Source: Bacteroidales bacterium (GTDB lineage: Bacteria; Bacteroidota; Bacteroidia; Bacteroidales; Paludibacteraceae). Taken from it: a stretch of DNA of 7,239 nt. Of this stretch, positions 5,182 through 7,239 are shown in pieces. The stretch spans positions 1 to 7,239 of the forward strand of contig JAGHSG010000073.1 of NCBI GenBank assembly GCA_018066005.1, given 5' to 3'. Position 1 is the first letter of the stretch, and each line of letters begins with the position of its first letter. Below the pieces are notes generated by a model. It saw only the letters and a program-made list of their open reading frames with translations. It had not been told where the DNA came from and did no database searches. Position numbers and translations under genes: made by a program.

Positions 5182-6111
5182 TCATTTCCGTACGCGTTTC
5201 AGTATGTTTTTGTGCAGTGCATCATTGTAGAATAATATATCCCAGTGATGCAGACATCCGTGTTCATACCACGGCTCCGTGCCCGGCAAGTAGTACCGTT
5301 CACAATCGACGTTGCACAGTAATAAGTGACTCACCGTATCTTGTACAATCGTTATCGTATCTTGCTGATAGAATAGGGTAGCCGGTGTGGCGTCCGTTGT
5401 CCAGTTCAGCGGATTGATGCACGTAGCGGCGTCACCGCTGATGAACGGCCATTGTTTGTCGGCGCTGCTAACCGAATTAAAACTAATCACCTTGCCGTCT
5501 TTTTCTCCGCGAGCAGGCGTCAGACGCGGGTTTTGCAAGTCTTCGCACGTCAGGCGGTAGCCCATCATATAAGCACCTTTGCAGCGGTTGTAGGTCTCAT
5601 CGCTCATGGCGGTCAGCAGAGCGGGAATCATCATAGCGCCTTGACTGAAACCGACGATAACAAAGGGGCGGTCGGTGTTGTAATGACGTATGTAGTACTC
5701 AAACGCCTGCTTCACTTCCTCTTGTGCCTTGTCAAAGGCTATTTGGAACGAGTCTCGGGGCAGCAGAATAGCGTTCATGGTGAATTGGTGGTAGTAGGGG
5801 GCGTACATATTCAGCGAATCTCCCAATTGTGCTGCTATGAAGTCCATTTCCTGTTGCAGCATTTCTTTCTCGGCTTGTGTCAGCACGGCGTTATAAACCT
5901 CTTTCCCCGCATCATCTGTGGAAGCAATCACTTCCGTTGATACAATATAAAACAGGTCTGCACCGTGCATTGTGCATTTACCGGAGTGCTCGGAAGCACA
6001 ACCGTCAACCGAGCGGTACCACCGCTCCTCTTGCCCCCATTCACTTCGCTTCTGACAAGCGCTCAGCACACATAATAGGGCACCGATAAATATGTATATT
6101 GTCTTCTTCAT
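5182..6111 (-). CDS. DUF3089-type alpha/beta-hydrolase lipoprotein
   Basis: This 309-residue protein has a lipoprotein signal: MKKTIYIFIGALLCVLSAC with Cys19 as the anchoring residue. ADLFYIVSTE (51-60) is the characteristic N-terminal strand of DUF3089 proteins. YAPYYHQFT (103-111) and the nucleophile elbow GFSQG (154-158, Ser156) follow, with a C-terminal HHWDILFYNDALHKNI (288-303) that may supply the catalytic His. It is probably a serine esterase or related hydrolase of the cell envelope; the substrate is unknown. Residues 38-50 (CASEHSGKCTMHG) come from a 36-bp palindromic repeat, placed between the anchor and the first core strand, where relatives seem shorter. No promoter box lies directly upstream. 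The 102-bp gap to the beta-barrel gene holds a hairpin array, so cotranscription with that gene is likely. The stop is one base from the stop of the convergent YihY-like gene. Confidence 0.82.
   Translation of the reverse strand: MKKTIYIFIGALLCVLSACQKRSEWGQEERWYRSVDGCASEHSGKCTMHGADLFYIVSTEVIASTDDAGKEVYNAVLTQAEKEMLQQEMDFIAAQLGDSLNMYAPYYHQFTMNAILLPRDSFQIAFDKAQEEVKQAFEYYIRHYNTDRPFVIVGFSQGAMMIPALLTAMSDETYNRCKGAYMMGYRLTCEDLQNPRLTPARGEKDGKVISFNSVSSADKQWPFISGDAATCINPLNWTTDATPATLFYQQDTITIVQDTVSHLLLCNVDCERYYLPGTEPWYEHGCLHHWDILFYNDALHKNILKRVRK
5964..5999 (-). repeat. 36-bp coding palindromic repeat, copy C
   Basis: It starts CGTGCATTGTG and ends with the invariant core CGGAGTGCTCGGAAGCAC. It differs from copy A at only about 3 of 36 positions. 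It is read in the same frame as copy B and gives CASEHSGKCTMHG in the DUF3089 lipoprotein (residues 38-50). After the core, ACCGTCAAC also occurs next to copy A, shifted by 3 bp. Confidence 0.85.
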
Positions 6112-6132
6112 CTTTTATCTTTGTTCAACAAT

Positions 6133-6218
6133 TGCGCTTTGCGCGCATTCTACTAGCCGCTTGCGGCGTTCTATTAGGCACATGCGTGCCGTTCTATTAG
6201 GGCTTTGCCCGTTCTATA
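6133..6218. repeat. Tandem array of four short hairpins with a conserved spacer
   Basis: On the plus strand the stems are TGCGC-TTTGC-GCGCA (6133-6147), GCCGC-TT-GCGGC (6156-6167), GGCAC-ATGC-GTGCC (6177-6190) and GGGC-TTT-GCCC (6200-6210). Each is followed by a TTCTATTAG-like spacer, starting at 6148, 6169, 6192 and 6212 (period 20-23 bp). Stem sequences differ while pairing is kept, and the spacer is conserved. The TAG stop of the beta-barrel gene (6216-6214) falls in the last spacer. It fills most of the gap between two minus-strand genes. Confidence 0.7.
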
Positions 6219-6972
6219 TCCTCACTCCCACGCTCACATACCCGTAGCTGAACCGTCCTTCGGTGGTGTTCGAGTACAATCGGTATCCGATAGCGGTTGT
6301 GAATCGGTTAAACTCGCATCCGAAGCCGAATTGGAAGTAGAAGCCGCCGTGTGCGTTGTTGCGGAACACTTCGTCGGTCAAATTTATCTCGCTCAGGTCA
6401 AAGCGCATCTCATCTTTCAGCCGTACCCAGCCGCCTATGCAGGTCTCGAAGAAGGGACCTATGGTCTCGCTGGCGGGGATGTATAGGCGTGTCTTGAAGT
6501 AGATAGGCATGCGCCAGTCCATCACTTTGAAGGGCATTTTGAATACTCCCGCAGCGTCGCGGTCGATGATGGTGCCGTTCATAAAGTTGCTATGAATACC
6601 TATGCCGCCGCCGATAAAGGTTATGCTGCCTATGCGGGCACCCAAGGCGACATCTATACCGGCACCGCCGTCGGCTATTCGGCCGGATGTGCGTATGTTG
6701 CCGGTGGTAGGAACGTTATAACTCACTTCTCCGCCACGTATCTCGCCGGATATGTCTATGTCGCATTGAAACTTAGCGGACATAGATGATTCAGGGGCGT
6801 AATACACTTCTTCTGCGGGAACGACATATACTGTTTTCTTACTCTCGGCGGAGTAGGGGGTCTGTTGCAGGGTCGTCGTGTACGATGTCCTGTCAGCGTT
6901 ATACCCATCATTCTGTGCCATTATTGGTGCCAGTCCAACCAGCAGCAATATACTAATTACTTCTTTTCTCAT
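6214..6972 (-). CDS. Secreted outer-membrane beta-barrel (porin-like) protein
   Basis: The gene encodes 252 residues. The signal peptide MRKEVISILLLVGLAPIMAQ has a plausible cleavage after Ala19 or Gln20. A polar N-terminal stretch (about 21-65) is followed by alternating amphipathic beta-strands rich in Gly and aromatic residues, for example IGSITFIGGGIGIHSNF (114-130), MPIYFKTRLYIPA (155-167), GGFYFQFGFGCEFNRF (209-224) and the terminal YGYVSVGVRI (243-252). This is the pattern of a small outer-membrane barrel of the opacity/OmpX-like type in Bacteroidota. I recognise the type but not the family, and no function is claimed beyond that. The ATG (6972-6970) lies in the fifth, imperfect unit of a heptamer tandem repeat that starts at the stop codon of the YqaE-like gene, so the two are probably cotranscribed. 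The stop codon lies in the hairpin array. Confidence 0.75.
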   Translation of the reverse strand: MRKEVISILLLVGLAPIMAQNDGYNADRTSYTTTLQQTPYSAESKKTVYVVPAEEVYYAPESSMSAKFQCDIDISGEIRGGEVSYNVPTTGNIRTSGRIADGGAGIDVALGARIGSITFIGGGIGIHSNFMNGTIIDRDAAGVFKMPFKVMDWRMPIYFKTRLYIPASETIGPFFETCIGGWVRLKDEMRFDLSEINLTDEVFRNNAHGGFYFQFGFGCEFNRFTTAIGYRLYSNTTEGRFSYGYVSVGVRI

Positions 6973-7002
6973 CTTTAATCTCTAATCTTTAATCTCTAAT
7001 CT
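6968..7002 (-). repeat. Heptamer tandem repeat between the YqaE-like and beta-barrel genes
   Basis: Read on the minus strand the units are AGATTAG, AGATTAA, AGATTAG, AGATTAA and the partial AGATGAG. That is two perfect 14-bp repeats plus a diverged heptamer. It starts right after the TAG of the YqaE-like gene (7005-7003), and the fifth unit contains the beta-barrel ATG. The intergenic space is therefore entirely repeat. Confidence 0.85.
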
Positions 7003-7157
7003 CTACTCATTCTTATTAAGAATGACCAGCGCTGCTATCACTCCCGGCACCCAACCGCACAGTGTGAGCAGCGTCACGATTACTACACTCCCGCACCCGC
7101 GTCCGATGACGGCTATGGCGGAAAGATGATGGCTAATAATACTTGTAAACAACTCAT
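7003..7157 (-). pseudogene. YqaE/Pmp3 (UPF0057) family mini-protein gene, frameshifted
   Basis: From the ATG at 7157 the frame reads MSCLQVLLAIIFPP and then meets TAG (7115-7113). One base back, the other frame continues IAVIGRGCGSVVIVTLLTLC and then GWVPGVIAALVILNKNE before its own TAG (7005-7003). Joined, this is a standard YqaE/Pmp3 protein of about 51 residues: two membrane helices, the family FPP(I/L)AV and GCGS motifs, and WVPG(V/I)IAAL. These tiny proteins sit in the inner membrane and are linked to stress tolerance and membrane potential in other organisms. One base is missing near 7116-7120 compared with the expected CCN-ATA. It could be a recent pseudogene, an assembly or sequencing error, or rarely a recoding site. 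A consensus promoter and the preserved second half suggest it was intact recently. Confidence 0.85.
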
Positions 7158-7180
7158 AATATATGTTTTTGTGCTACTTA

Positions 7181-7198
7181 TGCAGCGTCTGCGCTGCA
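7181..7198 (-). other. Perfect hairpin at the transcription start of the YqaE-like gene
   Basis: TGCAGCG (7181-7187) and CGCTGCA (7192-7198) form a 7-bp stem with loop TCTG on the plus strand. On the minus strand it begins at the end of the -7 box and covers the predicted start site. It could be an operator-like dyad or, if the start lies early, a 5'-terminal mRNA stem. Confidence 0.5.
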
Positions 7199-7228
7199 AA
7201 GGTACAACTTTTTTTTGATATATGCAAA
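7197..7228 (-). promoter_or_regulatory. Bacteroidales-type promoter of the YqaE-like/beta-barrel/DUF3089 unit
   Basis: On the minus strand the -33 TTTG is at 7228-7225 and the -7 TACCTTTG is at 7204-7197, with a 20-bp spacer. The predicted start is near 7190. It is the only consensus promoter found for the three minus-strand genes on the right side of the window. Confidence 0.85.
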
Positions 7229-7239
7229 AAAAATCGCCC
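7226..7239 (-). terminator. Probable right half of a terminator of an upstream gene beyond the window
   Basis: On the minus strand the edge reads GGGCGA followed by T8, then GCATATAT. It is almost the same as the right arm of the terminator at 3479-3488 and its flank. The left arm would be outside the window, so this is inferred by analogy. Confidence 0.45.

Noticed and set aside
5452..5940. 162-codon plus-strand open frame
   Set aside because: It is antisense to the DUF3089 lipoprotein with the GFSQG motif and is a shadow of that gene's codon bias.
6133..6218. CRISPR array
   Set aside because: The units are 20-23 bp with self-complementary variable parts and only a 9-bp constant part; there are no 25-40-bp repeats or unique spacers and no cas genes.
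7110..7125. Programmed -1 frameshift in the YqaE-like gene
   Set aside because: No slippery heptamer of X-XXY-YYZ form and no downstream stem-loop of note are visible; recent mutation or sequence error is simpler.

Overview
The window looks like a chromosomal segment of a member of the Bacteroidales (phylum Bacteroidota). Four clear promoters have the Bacteroides-type architecture: a -33 TTTG, exactly 20 bp, then a -7 TAnnTTTG box. Start codons lack Shine-Dalgarno sequences, and the proteins (lipid-anchored S9 peptidase, DUF3089-type lipoprotein, MATE pump, YihY/BrkB-like protein, small outer-membrane barrel) resemble those of this order. Base composition is moderate and even. I see no phage genes, transposase, CRISPR array or tRNA.

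Layout, left to right. Minus strand, 1-1451: the N-terminal 483 codons of an S9-family (DPP-IV-like) lipoprotein peptidase that runs off the left edge. Its promoter interlocks with the divergent promoter of a plus-strand pair, a MATE efflux transporter (1543-2880) and an overlapping NUDIX hydrolase (2834-3403). An imperfect inverted repeat and a strong terminator follow. The terminator's T-tract also supplies the -33 element of the next promoter, which drives the RNase P RNA gene rnpB (about 3526-3817). A YihY/BrkB-like membrane protein with a C-terminal soluble domain (3867-5180, GTG start) follows and ends one base from a convergent gene. The remaining genes are on the minus strand and probably form one unit transcribed leftward from the right edge: a YqaE/Pmp3-like mini-protein gene broken by a one-base frameshift (7003-7157), a secreted beta-barrel protein (6214-6972) and a DUF3089-type alpha/beta-hydrolase lipoprotein (5182-6111).

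The genes are mostly ordinary housekeeping and envelope functions. The unusual content is small repeated structure. (1) A 36-bp element with a perfectly conserved 18-bp hairpin-bearing core occurs three times, always inside coding sequence and in the same orientation: twice in the peptidase gene and once in the DUF3089 gene. It keeps the host frame open and is read in two different frames. It behaves like a protein-coding palindromic repeat comparable in kind to the Rickettsia palindromic elements, and is the best candidate here for something undescribed. (2) Four short hairpins with different stems are separated by a conserved TTCTATTAG-type spacer between two envelope genes. (3) A heptamer tandem repeat fills the whole gap between two genes and runs into a start codon. 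(4) Terminator T-tracts and -33 boxes are fused in near-identical modules at rnpB and at the right edge.

All functional calls rest on reading the sequence and knowledge of the families; no database search was run.
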